6,044 bases of DNA from the NCBI GenBank assembly GCA_023428365.1, contig JAEYYQ010000456.1:1-6044 (forward strand). The letters are read 5' to 3'. Below are positions 1 through 6,044 of the stretch, one piece after another. This DNA is from Pseudomonadota bacterium. Its GTDB lineage: Bacteria; Pseudomonadota; Alphaproteobacteria; Rhizobiales; Hyphomicrobiaceae. A program made the position numbers and the translations under genes. Numbering within the stretch: the first letter of the stretch is position 1; the number at the start of each line of letters is the position of its first letter. The notes under the pieces were generated by a model. It ran no database searches. It saw only the letters and a program-made list of their open reading frames with translations, and was not told the origin of the DNA.

Positions 1-676
1 GCCCTTCGCCATCGGCTGCGACGCTCATCGCTTCCTTGACGTTGTAAAAGTTGTAGAGCGGCTCGCCCATGCCCATCAGGACGACGTTGGTAATCTTGCG
101 ATCGGTGTCCGGCAGCAGACGGTCGTCATCCGGGCGCGGAGCGCCGGGCCAGTCGCCAATCCGGTCGCGCGCCAGCAGGATCTGGCCGACGATCTCCTCG
201 GCGTGGAGGTTGCGCACCAGCCGCTGTGTGCCGGTATGGCAGAACGAGCAAGTCAGCGTGCAGCCAACCTGACTTGAGATGCACAGCGTACCGCGGTCGA
301 TCTCGGGGATGTAGACAGTCTCGATTTCCGGCGCCTGTGCCTCATGCCCCCGGCGCGGCAGCCGCAATAGCCATTTGCGCGTGCCGTCAACCGACACTTG
401 CTCGCTGACGATCTCCGGGCGGTCCAGGGAATAGGCCGCTTCGAGCCGGGCGCGCAGATCCTTGGAGACATCGCTCATCTGATCGAACGAGCTGACGCCA
501 CGGACGTAGATCCAGCTCCAGAGCTGGGCGACGCGCATGCGCTGCTGCTTGTCGGGCACGCCAATGTCGGCCAAAGCCGCACGCAAGCCCTCGCGACCAA
601 GCCCCGCCAGGGACGGCTTCACCACGCCAGACGTGGCCGGCGCCACCGCCGGTGTCGTATCGAGAACAAGAACCAT
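1..676 (-). CDS. rlmN: 23S rRNA (adenine2503-C2)-methyltransferase RlmN, 3'-truncated by window edge
   Basis: Radical-SAM enzyme that methylates C2 of A2503 in 23S rRNA and, in E. coli, also A37 of some tRNAs, in the cytoplasm. Read on the minus strand from the ATG at 676, about 225 residues are visible; the family is usually 350-400, so the C-terminal part, with the second catalytic cysteine, is off the window. Near residues 139-146 is CTLTCSFC, the CxxxCxxC cluster that binds the [4Fe-4S] centre, followed by HTGTQ. Around 200-206 is LMGMGEP, the family's SAM-contact motif, followed by LYNFYNV. The N-terminal region has the expected [13 protein letters not shown] and SFDQMSD segments of the RlmN accessory domain. 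The start is uncertain: an in-frame ATG at 709 directly follows an in-frame TAA and would add 11 residues. A GGA six bases before the 676 ATG slightly favours 676. It lies downstream of the arylesterase gene on the same strand, with an 81-114 bp gap. Family identity is near certain. Confidence 0.95.
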   Translation of the reverse strand, partial: MVLVLDTTPAVAPATSGVVKPSLAGLGREGLRAALADIGVPDKQQRMRVAQLWSWIYVRGVSSFDQMSDVSKDLRARLEAAYSLDRPEIVSEQVSVDGTRKWLLRLPRRGHEAQAPEIETVYIPEIDRGTLCISSQVGCTLTCSFCHTGTQRLVRNLHAEEIVGQILLARDRIGDWPGAPRPDDDRLLPDTDRKITNVVLMGMGEPLYNFYNVKEAMSVAADGEG

Positions 677-790
677 CGAGAATCCAAAGCCGCAGCCAAG
701 GCCAGACATTTAGTCTGTATCGCCCACCGACGCAAAGCCCGCAGTTCGCCGCTCCCTGAAACACCTGAATTAACGTTTCCGACACGTCTC

Positions 791-1480
791 TTAGTTCGCG
801 GCAGCGCGCTTGGTCTTTGCTCGTGTGATGAGCTCTTCGACCTGCGGCAGAATGGCTTCCACCATGATCGCCACCCCCTTCGCGTTCGGATGCATGCCAT
901 CGTCGAGGTTGAGTTCAGGCTTCAGCGCCACCTTGTCCAGGAAGAACGGGTAAAGCAGCGCGTCGTACGTGCGCGCAAGATCCGGAAAAATCGGATCAAA
1001 CCTCTTCACATAATCGTCACCCCAATTGCGCGGAGATTGCATCCCGACCAGCAACACAGCCGCTCTCTTGGCTTTGAGCTTCTGCAGAATCTGATCGAGA
1101 TTCTTCCGTGTTTCGGCCGGATCGACGCCGCGTAGCGCATCGTTGGCGCCCAGCGCCAGGATCGCGGCATCGAAGCTTTCGGGCACAGCCCAATCAAACC
1201 TCTGCAATCCTGCCGCCGTGGTATCGCCGGAAACTCCGGCATTGATCACCTCGACCGCAAGGCCCTTATCGCGCAGCGCTTTTTCGAGCTGGGCCGGAAA
1301 CGATTGGTTCGGTTGTAGGCCGAAGCCCGCGGTCAGGCTGTCGCCGAACGCCACGATACTGATCGGTTTGTCCTGTGCATGAGCTATGGTCGTCGCGGCA
1401 ATAAGCATGGCGCAAGCATTGAACAACGCGGCCAACATGCTCACCTTTGCAACTGCGCGGACCTTGGGGCATCGCTCCAT
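791..1480 (-). CDS. tesA: Exported GDSL/SGNH arylesterase, TesA-like (thioesterase I / lysophospholipase L1 family)
   Basis: A 229-residue serine hydrolase expected to cleave aryl esters, acyl thioesters or lysophospholipids in the periplasm. Residues 1-35 form a signal peptide: basic start, hydrophobic stretch at about 15-33, and an A-H-A cleavage site before Gln36. All SGNH blocks are present: block I FGDSLTAG with nucleophile Ser48; block II NAGVSGDTT with Gly85; block III LGANDALRG with Asn113; block V DGMHPN with Asp194 and His197 completing the triad. Length fits the family. The reading frame stays open upstream to 1582, but the ATG at 1480 has a strong GGGAGG Shine-Dalgarno seven bases before it and starts the signal peptide, so it was chosen over the longer forms. 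The gene diverges from the ABC ATPase/permease pair, which matches the E. coli tesA-ybbA-ybbP neighbourhood. Exact substrate is not readable from the sequence. Confidence 0.93.
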   Translation of the reverse strand: MERCPKVRAVAKVSMLAALFNACAMLIAATTIAHAQDKPISIVAFGDSLTAGFGLQPNQSFPAQLEKALRDKGLAVEVINAGVSGDTTAAGLQRFDWAVPESFDAAILALGANDALRGVDPAETRKNLDQILQKLKAKRAAVLLVGMQSPRNWGDDYVKRFDPIFPDLARTYDALLYPFFLDKVALKPELNLDDGMHPNAKGVAIMVEAILPQVEELITRAKTKRAAAN

Positions 1481-1575
1481 GATCTTGCCTCCCGTCATGA
1501 GTATCGTCCATTCCCTGTCTGAGCGACACGTAGAAGCCGTACCTGCAATCCGCAAGCGCCGGAGATGATCTGATA
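1481..1575. promoter_or_regulatory. Divergent intergenic region between arylesterase and ABC ATPase genes
   Basis: These 95 bases separate two genes read in opposite directions, so promoters for both must lie here or inside the neighbouring coding sequence. I see the arylesterase Shine-Dalgarno (1488-1493) and a GGAG (1561-1564) before the ATPase start. On the minus strand TTGCGG, 17 bases, then TACGTG is the only pair resembling a sigma-70 promoter, and it is weak. No convincing operator palindrome is visible. Confidence 0.4.
1488..1493 (-). promoter_or_regulatory. Ribosome binding site that fixes the arylesterase start
   Basis: On the minus strand this reads GGGAGG, with seven bases before the ATG at 1480. 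It lies downstream of the other in-frame ATGs (1498 and 1582), so it decides in favour of the shorter protein that begins directly with the signal peptide. Confidence 0.75.
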
Positions 1576-2271
1576 ATGCCATCCACCTCGCCGATTATCG
1601 ATCTGGCCGACGTCAGACTGCGGCTGACGAGCCGTGCCGGCCCAGTCGACATTCTCCGCGGGGTCTCTGTCAGCATTCCGAAAGGCGAAGCCGTCGCGGT
1701 CGTCGGACCGTCCGGATCAGGCAAGACATCGCTGCTGATGATCATTGCGGGTCTCGAGCGCGCGACCAGCGGAACAGTCAATGTCGTCGGCCACGATTTC
1801 ACCGCGCTTGGCGAGGATGGGCTGGCGCTGGTCCGAGGCCGCGAGATCGGCATCGTATTCCAGTCCTTCCATCTCGTTCCGACGATGACCGCGTTGGAGA
1901 ACGTCGCCTTACCATTGGAATTTGCAGGCGTCGCCGATGCTTTCCAGGTGGCCAGCGAAACGCTGGCCGAGGTCGGACTTGGTCATCGCACCACCCATTT
2001 TCCGGCACAGCTTTCCGGCGGCGAGCAGCAACGCGTGGCGCTGGCCCGTGCTCTGGCACCGCAGCCGAAGCTGATCCTGGCTGACGAACCGACCGGCAAC
2101 CTGGACGGCAAGACCGGCGGCCAGATCGTCGACCTGCTGTTTGAGCTGCACAAGCGTCGCGGCACCACTCTTGTTCTTGTCACGCACGACACTGGTCTGG
2201 CAGCGCAGTGCGAACGAACGATCCGCATGGCCGATGGACAGATCATCACTGCAGCCGCCGAGGCCGCATGA
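1576..2271 (+). CDS. ybbA: ABC transporter ATP-binding protein, YbbA/LolD-like
   Basis: A 231-residue nucleotide-binding subunit of the MacB/LolD/FtsE group that powers the permease encoded just downstream, at the inner face of the cytoplasmic membrane. All ABC motifs are intact: Walker [10 protein letters not shown] at 44-52; Q-loop Gln96 in VFQSFHLVP, typical of this group; signature LSGGEQQ at 146-152; Walker B LILADE at 166-171 with catalytic Glu171; D-loop NLD at 175-177; switch His204 in VTHD. The length equals a single NBD with no fused domain. The start at 1576 is preceded by GGAG at 1561-1564, eleven bases away, which is a slightly long spacing. The stop codon overlaps the permease ATG in ATGA, so the two are co-transcribed and translationally coupled. 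The symbol follows the E. coli gene in the equivalent neighbourhood; LolD-type lipoprotein release is a less likely alternative, because the partner is one double-FtsX protein rather than LolC/E. Confidence 0.93.
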   Translation: MPSTSPIIDLADVRLRLTSRAGPVDILRGVSVSIPKGEAVAVVGPSGSGKTSLLMIIAGLERATSGTVNVVGHDFTALGEDGLALVRGREIGIVFQSFHLVPTMTALENVALPLEFAGVADAFQVASETLAEVGLGHRTTHFPAQLSGGEQQRVALARALAPQPKLILADEPTGNLDGKTGGQIVDLLFELHKRRGTTLVLVTHDTGLAAQCERTIRMADGQIITAAAEAA

Positions 2272-4847
2272 CCAGCGAAGTCACCATTGCTCCCGACACG
2301 CGGCCCACGGCGCTGCGTCTTCCTCCTGTGTTGCGCCTCGCCCTGCGTGAAGTCCGCTACGGGATGAATGGATTTTACGTGTTCATCGCCTGCGTCGCGC
2401 TCGGCGTGATGGTAATTACCGGCGTCGGAGCGCTGAGCGACTCCCTACGGCTCGGCTTCGAACGCCAGGGCGAAGTCATCCTCGGCGGCGACGTTGCCAT
2501 GTCGCGTACACATCGCCGCGCTGAGGACAACGAACGCGCCTGGATGCTGAAACAAGGCATCGTCAGCGAAACTGCCACCATGCGAACCATGGCGCGGCGA
2601 CCAGACGGGTCCGATCAGGCCCTCGCAGAATTGAAAGGCGTGGACCAAGCTTATCCGCTCGCTGGCACGGTTGTTCTGGCAGACGGCGTTACTGTGGCTC
2701 AAGCCCTGTTCGAGAAGCAGGGCGTGGCTATCGCCTCAATTCTCCTGGAACGACTGAACTTGAAAGTCGGCGACCAGCTTTCTCTCGGCTCCATCACCGT
2801 GCCCATTACCGGTATCATTGAAAGTGAGCCCGACAACATTACCGACCGGCTGACCTACGGTCCGCGCGTTCTCATCTCGCTGGCGACGATGGAACGGACC
2901 GGTCTCGTACAGCCCGGCAGTCTCGTGCGCTGGCGTTATTCTCTGAACCTCGGCGATGAAAGCACCAGCGCGGCGCTCATTCCTCAATTCAAAAGCGCGA
3001 TCGACGCCTCCTTGCCGCAGAGCGGCTACACCATTACCGACCGCCGCGATCCCTCCCCGCGTGTGACGCGGACGCTGGAACGGTTGCGCCAATTCCTGAC
3101 CTTGCTGGGACTGACGGCATTGCTGGTCGGCGGCGTCGGTGTTGCGAATGCTGTCGCGACCTTCATCGACCGTCGTCGCAAAGTCATCGCAACGTTCAAA
3201 AGTCTGGGCGCCACCAGCGGCAAGATCTTCAGCGTCTTCCTGATTCAGGTGATGTGTATGGCGGCCATCGGTGTCGCGCTTGGCCTGACGCTTGGCTACT
3301 GCGTGCCGTTGGTTTTGAACGCCCTGTATGGCGATGCCCTGCCCATTCGCGCAGAGCTGACGATCAGTCCTTGGAGCGTCATTTCGGCGGCGGCTTACGG
3401 ATTTCTCGTCGCCCTCGTCTTCACGCTCTGGCCGCTGGGTCGTGCGGAACTGGTGCGCGCCGGCGTTCTATTCCGCGACGAGGTTGGCGGTGAACAGGTC
3501 TGGCCGCGCCCGCGCATCATCGTCCTGACCGTCGTATCGGTGCTGGCCCTGGCGCTGCTTGCGATCTTGTCATCGGATTCCCAGCGGATCGCGATCTACT
3601 TCTGCCTCGGGCTGGTTGCGATGTTCGGCCTATTTCTGGGGCTGGGCATTCTGGTCACCCGCGTCGCACAGCGCGTGCCGCGCTCTCGGATTCCCGAAAT
3701 TGCACTCGCTATCGGCAATATCGGGGCACCGGGCGGCCTGACGCGGTCGATTGTGCTGTCGCTTGGAGCAGGATTATCGCTGCTGGTTGCGGTGGCACTA
3801 ACCGACGCCTCACTCGTCCGCGAGCTGACCGCACGCATTCCTGAGACAAGCCCGACGTATTTCGTGCTCGACCTGCCCAAGGGTGAGGAAGGCGCATTCC
3901 GTGATCTCGTGCAGCGCGTTGCGCCCGGCTCGGATTTCCGCGATGCGCCGATGCTGCGCGGCCGCCTCGTCCGCCTCAAGGACACGCCGGTTGAACAGAT
4001 CAAGGTCGCGCCCGAGGCCGAATGGGTGCTGAATGGCGATCGCGGTCTCAGCTACTCGGATACCGTGCCGGAAGGCTCGCACGTTGTGGCTGGGGAATGG
4101 TGGCCAGCCGACTATAACGGCGAGCCGCTGGTCTCCTTCGAAACCGAGCTTGCCGAGCATCTCGGCCTCAAGATCGGCGATACCGTCACCGTGAATGTGC
4201 TCGGCCGCAACGTCACGGCGCGTATTTCCAATCTGCGCGAAGTGAAATGGGAGTCGCTGGCGATCAATTTCGTGATGGTGTTTTCGCCCAACACGCTTCG
4301 GGCCGCGCCGCATAACCTGCTGGCGACGATCACAATTCCGAACGCCGATGATCTGGCTCGCGATGCCGATCTGGCTCGAACCATCTCGCGCACGTTTCCA
4401 TCCGTCACCGCCATCCGCGTGAAGGACGCAATCGATTCCTTCAACGCCGTGTTCCAGAAGGTCATGGTGGCTGTCCGCGCCGCCGGCAGTGTCACGCTTT
4501 TGGCCGGAGCCTTGGTGTTGGCCGGGGCCCTGGCAACGGCTCAACGCCGTCGGATCAAGCAGGCCGTCATTTTGAAAGCCATTGGCGCAACGCGCCGACG
4601 TATCCTGCTATCGCATACCGCCGAATACACCATCCTGGCCGTTGTCACGGCAATTGTGGCCGTCATCCTCGGTACGATTTCCGCTTGGGTTGTCGTAACA
4701 CAAATCATGGATGCCGAGTTTACATTCTCGGGATCGGCAGTATTGGCCGCCTTGGGCCTCGCGCTTGGCTTAATTCTGGGGTTCGGCGGGCTCGGAACTT
4801 GGCAGGTATTACGTGCACCTGCCGTGCCATATCTCCGGTCGGAGTAG
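2268..4847 (+). CDS. ybbP: Double-FtsX ABC transporter permease, YbbP-like
   Basis: An 859-residue inner-membrane permease that pairs with the ATPase encoded immediately upstream. Ten hydrophobic segments are visible near residues 36-56, 277-299, 321-349, 371-391, 415-435, 441-463, 495-515, 736-757, 784-810 and 822-846. Two periplasmic domains of about 220 residues each sit at 57-276 and 516-735. The layout is TM-domain-3TM, a two-helix linker, then TM-domain-3TM: a duplicated FtsX/MacB fold. Each half carries the FtsX coupling stretch: [15 protein letters not shown] near 302-316 and [16 protein letters not shown] near 760-775. The [15 protein letters not shown] region (657-674) is typical of YbbP-type proteins. 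The start at 2268 overlaps the upstream stop by 4 bp (ATGA) with GAGG four bases before it; the frame is open 20 codons further upstream, but that part lies inside the ATPase gene. Substrate is unknown; lipid or lipoprotein handling with the neighbouring esterase is an inference. No frameshift or missing segment is seen. Confidence 0.92.
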   Translation: MTSEVTIAPDTRPTALRLPPVLRLALREVRYGMNGFYVFIACVALGVMVITGVGALSDSLRLGFERQGEVILGGDVAMSRTHRRAEDNERAWMLKQGIVSETATMRTMARRPDGSDQALAELKGVDQAYPLAGTVVLADGVTVAQALFEKQGVAIASILLERLNLKVGDQLSLGSITVPITGIIESEPDNITDRLTYGPRVLISLATMERTGLVQPGSLVRWRYSLNLGDESTSAALIPQFKSAIDASLPQSGYTITDRRDPSPRVTRTLERLRQFLTLLGLTALLVGGVGVANAVATFIDRRRKVIATFKSLGATSGKIFSVFLIQVMCMAAIGVALGLTLGYCVPLVLNALYGDALPIRAELTISPWSVISAAAYGFLVALVFTLWPLGRAELVRAGVLFRDEVGGEQVWPRPRIIVLTVVSVLALALLAILSSDSQRIAIYFCLGLVAMFGLFLGLGILVTRVAQRVPRSRIPEIALAIGNIGAPGGLTRSIVLSLGAGLSLLVAVALTDASLVRELTARIPETSPTYFVLDLPKGEEGAFRDLVQRVAPGSDFRDAPMLRGRLVRLKDTPVEQIKVAPEAEWVLNGDRGLSYSDTVPEGSHVVAGEWWPADYNGEPLVSFETELAEHLGLKIGDTVTVNVLGRNVTARISNLREVKWESLAINFVMVFSPNTLRAAPHNLLATITIPNADDLARDADLARTISRTFPSVTAIRVKDAIDSFNAVFQKVMVAVRAAGSVTLLAGALVLAGALATAQRRRIKQAVILKAIGATRRRILLSHTAEYTILAVVTAIVAVILGTISAWVVVTQIMDAEFTFSGSAVLAALGLALGLILGFGGLGTWQVLRAPAVPYLRSE
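4350..4378 (+). repeat. Short in-frame direct repeat inside the permease gene
   Basis: The 11-mer GATCTGGCTCG occurs at 4350-4360 and again at 4368-4378, an 18-base (six-codon) period. It encodes [10 protein letters not shown] at about residues 695-704, in the second periplasmic domain. It is probably a small in-frame duplication or chance similarity of codons. Confidence 0.5.
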
Positions 4848-4940
4848 AAAATCTTTGAAGCACGCTGAAGCTTAGGCCCGCGCCTTGCGGATAGACCAAT
4901 GAAAACTTTGATCCAGTACGCGGAATTTGACCTGCGCGCC

Positions 4941-4969
4941 TTGAAAGAAGCTACAACGCGGGGCATATT
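4941..4969 (+). promoter_or_regulatory. Candidate sigma-70-like promoter for the Bax-inhibitor-1 gene
   Basis: TTGAAA at 4941-4946, a 17-base spacer, then CATATT at 4964-4969, about 50 bases before the start codon at 5020. A second -35-like TTGACC lies at 4927-4932 but has no good -10 partner. The 172-bp gap after the permease stop suggests this gene has its own promoter. This rests on consensus matching by eye only. Confidence 0.35.
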
Positions 4970-4984
4970 CCAGGCTGGTTTCCA

Positions 4985-4996
4985 GGTGCTTGCACC
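4985..4996. repeat. Short perfect inverted repeat in the leader of the Bax-inhibitor-1 gene
   Basis: GGTGC, TT, GCACC forms a 5-bp stem with a 2-base centre, ending 23 bases before the ATG at 5020 and just before the ribosome binding site. It overlaps a TTCCAGG direct repeat (4968-4974 and 4980-4986). It could be a protein-binding site or chance; too short to be sure. Confidence 0.3.
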
Positions 4997-5007
4997 AACG
5001 CGGTCAA

Positions 5008-5012
5008 AGGGA
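5008..5012 (+). promoter_or_regulatory. Ribosome binding site of the Bax-inhibitor-1 gene
   Basis: AGGGA lies seven bases before the ATG at 5020. It supports that start over the in-frame TTG at 4990, which has no comparable site and would add ten polar residues. Confidence 0.65.
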
Positions 5013-5019
5013 TCAAACA

Positions 5020-5796
5020 ATGGCTCAATTCGACAACAGGTATGCAGTAGGTACCGGCGCCGGAACGGGCGTTGCGGTAGACGCGGGTCTACGTTCCTAC
5101 ATGCTGACCGTTTACAATTACATGGCGGCTGGCGTCGCCCTGACGGGCATCGTTGCCTATCTGGTATTCAGCGCAGCCGTCACCAGTGACCCGGCTGCTG
5201 GCGTGGCTCAGCTGCGCAGCGGCACCTACCTGACTGAGTTCGGCCGCCTGGTGTTCGTCAGCCCGCTGAAGTGGGTGCTGATGCTGGCTCCGCTGGCGTT
5301 CGTCTTCTTCCTGTCGATGCGCGTCTACCAGATGAGCGTCAGCGCAGCTCAGATTTCGTTCTGGCTGTTCGCGGCTGTCATGGGCGCTTCGCTCTCGACG
5401 ATCTTCTTGGTCTACACGGGCGCTTCGATCACCCGCGTGTTCTTCATCACGGCAGCGGCGTTCGCCAGCCTGAGCCTCTACGGCTACACCACGAAGAAGG
5501 ATCTGTCGGGCTGGGGCACGTTCCTGTTCATGGGTCTGATCGGCGTGATTATCGCCATGCTGGTCAACATTTTCCTGCAGTCCAGCGCCCTGCAGTTCGC
5601 CATCTCCGTGATTGGCGTGCTGGTGTTCGCCGGCCTCACCGCCTACGACACACAGCGCATCAAGGACGGCTACTATCAGGTCGCTGGCAATGCCGAGCTG
5701 GCCGCCAAGACGGCGATCATGGGCGCGCTGAGCCTGTACCTCGACTTCATCAACATGTTCACGATGCTGCTGTCGCTGTTCGGAAACCGCGAGTAA
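5020..5796 (+). CDS. Bax inhibitor-1 / YccA (TMBIM) family integral membrane protein
   Basis: A 258-residue polytopic inner-membrane protein of the BI-1 family. Bacterial members include the B. subtilis calcium-leak protein YetJ and E. coli YccA, an inhibitor of FtsH; which role applies here cannot be read from sequence. After a polar N-terminal tail (1-25) come seven hydrophobic segments near residues 28-50, 83-99, 111-131, 135-155, 165-187, 190-208 and 233-254. Family motifs near the C-terminus are clear: LTAYDTQRIK at 206-215 and ALSLYLDFINMF at 236-247. Asp210 and Asp242 fall at the places of the paired aspartates that gate YetJ by pH. The start at 5020 is supported by AGGGA seven bases upstream and by the N-terminal VYNYMAAGVALTG segment beginning at about 31, as in alphaproteobacterial relatives. 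It is separated from the permease by 172 bp and ends before a strong terminator, so it is probably a single-gene transcript. Confidence 0.93.
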   Translation: MAQFDNRYAVGTGAGTGVAVDAGLRSYMLTVYNYMAAGVALTGIVAYLVFSAAVTSDPAAGVAQLRSGTYLTEFGRLVFVSPLKWVLMLAPLAFVFFLSMRVYQMSVSAAQISFWLFAAVMGASLSTIFLVYTGASITRVFFITAAAFASLSLYGYTTKKDLSGWGTFLFMGLIGVIIAMLVNIFLQSSALQFAISVIGVLVFAGLTAYDTQRIKDGYYQVAGNAELAAKTAIMGALSLYLDFINMFTMLLSLFGNRE

Positions 5797-5821
5797 GCAT
5801 CTGCCGCAAGGTTGATTTCGT

Positions 5822-5856
5822 GAAAAGGGCCTCGCCGATTGCGAGGCCCTTTTCCT
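5822..5856 (+). terminator. Rho-independent terminator after the Bax-inhibitor-1 gene
   Basis: A perfect 14-bp stem (5822-5835 with 5841-5854, arms GAAAAGGGCCTCGC and its complement) closes a 5-base loop CGATT. The GC-rich core is flanked by an A-tract on the left and TTTT on the right, 25 bases after the stop codon. Because of the A/T symmetry it could also stop transcription from the other strand. Confidence 0.9.
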
Positions 5857-5874
5857 TTGGCCTGTTTCCTGAGC

Positions 5875-5880
5875 TATAAA
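5875..5880 (+). promoter_or_regulatory. Candidate -10 element for the acetyltransferase gene
   Basis: TATAAA at 5875-5880 lies 30 bases before the ATG at 5911 and downstream of the terminator, where a new promoter is required. The -35 region (around 5851-5857, TTTCCTT) matches poorly and overlaps the terminator tail, so this is tentative. Confidence 0.3.
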
Positions 5881-5910
5881 CACCTGCACGGGCATCTGAG
5901 GGGCAGGGCG

Positions 5911-6044
5911 ATGGGGAAACCGATCGTACGAGCGGCGCAGCGGGAAGATATTCCGGCGATCACCGCTATTTACCGACCTGCGGTGCTGCACGGGACTGCC
6001 AGCTTCGAGCTGGAGCCGCCAACCGAAGACGAGATGGCGCGGCG
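5911..6044 (+). CDS. GNAT family N-acetyltransferase, phosphinothricin/MnaT-like, 3'-truncated by window edge
   Basis: Only the first 44 residues are in the window. The start reads MGKPIVRAAQREDIPAITAI, then YRPAVLHGTASFELEPPTEDEM. This is the N-terminal strand-helix of a GNAT fold: IRxAxxxDxxAIxxIY followed by AVxxGTASFExxPPTxxEM, characteristic of the phosphinothricin acetyltransferase (pat/bar) and YncA/MnaT L-amino-acid N-acetyltransferase group. These enzymes transfer acetyl from acetyl-CoA to amino groups of small amino-acid-like substrates in the cytoplasm. The acetyl-CoA-binding loop (motif A) and the substrate residues lie beyond the edge, so the substrate cannot be judged. GAGGGG at 5898-5903, seven bases before the ATG, supports the start. 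A strong terminator separates it from the upstream gene, so it probably has its own promoter. Confidence 0.85.
   Translation, partial: MGKPIVRAAQREDIPAITAIYRPAVLHGTASFELEPPTEDEMAR

Noticed and set aside
387..785. A 132-residue minus-strand frame at the 5' end of rlmN
   Set aside because: It overlaps rlmN in another frame; only the rlmN frame contains family motifs and continues through the CxxxCxxC cluster.
398..1135. A 245-residue plus-strand frame across rlmN and the esterase gene
   Set aside because: It is antisense to two confidently assigned genes and has no recognisable motif.
1481..1582. 34-residue N-terminal extension of the esterase from an ATG at 1582
   Set aside because: It would place a signal peptide internally, overlap the divergent ATPase start and ignore the strong Shine-Dalgarno at 1488-1493.
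1266..1853. A 195-residue minus-strand frame covering part of the esterase, the intergenic region and the ATPase
   Set aside because: The [16 protein letters not shown] stretch is the usual antisense translation of a Walker A region and is a well-known false gene; the rest is an out-of-frame shadow of the esterase.
3810..4544. A 244-residue open frame on the minus strand inside the permease gene
   Set aside because: It is antisense to intact permease coding sequence and shows no recognisable domain; composition is that of a shadow frame.
4861..4895. Possible hairpin CCGC-gcctt-GCGG after the permease stop as a terminator
   Set aside because: The stem is only 4 bp and no T-tract follows.
5089..5991. 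A 300-residue open frame on the minus strand across the BI-1 gene, terminator and start of the acetyltransferase gene
   Set aside because: It is antisense to a clear BI-1 gene, crosses a strong terminator, and its product is a His/Gln/Arg/Asp-rich low-quality sequence typical of antisense frames in GC-rich DNA.
1..6044. tRNA/rRNA genes, CRISPR repeats, insertion sequences, attachment sites
   Set aside because: None seen by eye; coding genes and short intergenic gaps account for almost the whole window.

Overview
This window looks like ordinary chromosomal DNA from an alphaproteobacterium, most likely Hyphomicrobiales (Rhizobiales) of the Bradyrhizobiaceae/Xanthobacteraceae type. I base this on the high GC content, the protein flavour, and the gene order arylesterase / ABC ATPase / FtsX-like permease / Bax-inhibitor-1 protein / GNAT acetyltransferase, which I recall as common in that group. 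No search was run, so the taxonomy is inference. I see no mobile element, tRNA, rRNA, CRISPR array or sign of recent transfer.

Layout. On the minus strand, positions 1-676 (or 709) hold the N-terminal part of rlmN, the 23S rRNA/tRNA adenine-C2 methyltransferase; its C-terminus lies outside the window. Upstream of it on the same strand, 791-1480 encodes an exported GDSL/SGNH arylesterase (TesA type) with a signal peptide. A 95-bp divergent intergenic region separates it from a plus-strand pair whose genes overlap by 4 bp: an ABC ATPase (1576-2271, YbbA type) and an 859-residue, ten-helix double-FtsX permease (2268-4847, YbbP type). A 172-bp gap with a candidate promoter follows. Next comes a Bax-inhibitor-1/YccA family membrane protein (5020-5796), ended by a strong intrinsic terminator (5822-5856). 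The window closes with the start of a GNAT acetyltransferase of the phosphinothricin/MnaT type (5911 to the edge).

How the genes relate. The arylesterase plus ABC ATPase plus permease set corresponds to the tesA-ybbA-ybbP cluster of E. coli. It probably links a periplasmic lipid/ester hydrolase with an FtsX-type (type VII, mechanotransmitting) ABC complex, although the substrate is not established. BI-1, rlmN and the acetyltransferase are probably independent housekeeping or stress genes that sit next to it.

I did not find a previously undescribed system. The findings are modest: the divergent TesA/ABC module, the symmetric permease architecture, start-site questions, small cis elements and one intragenic repeat.
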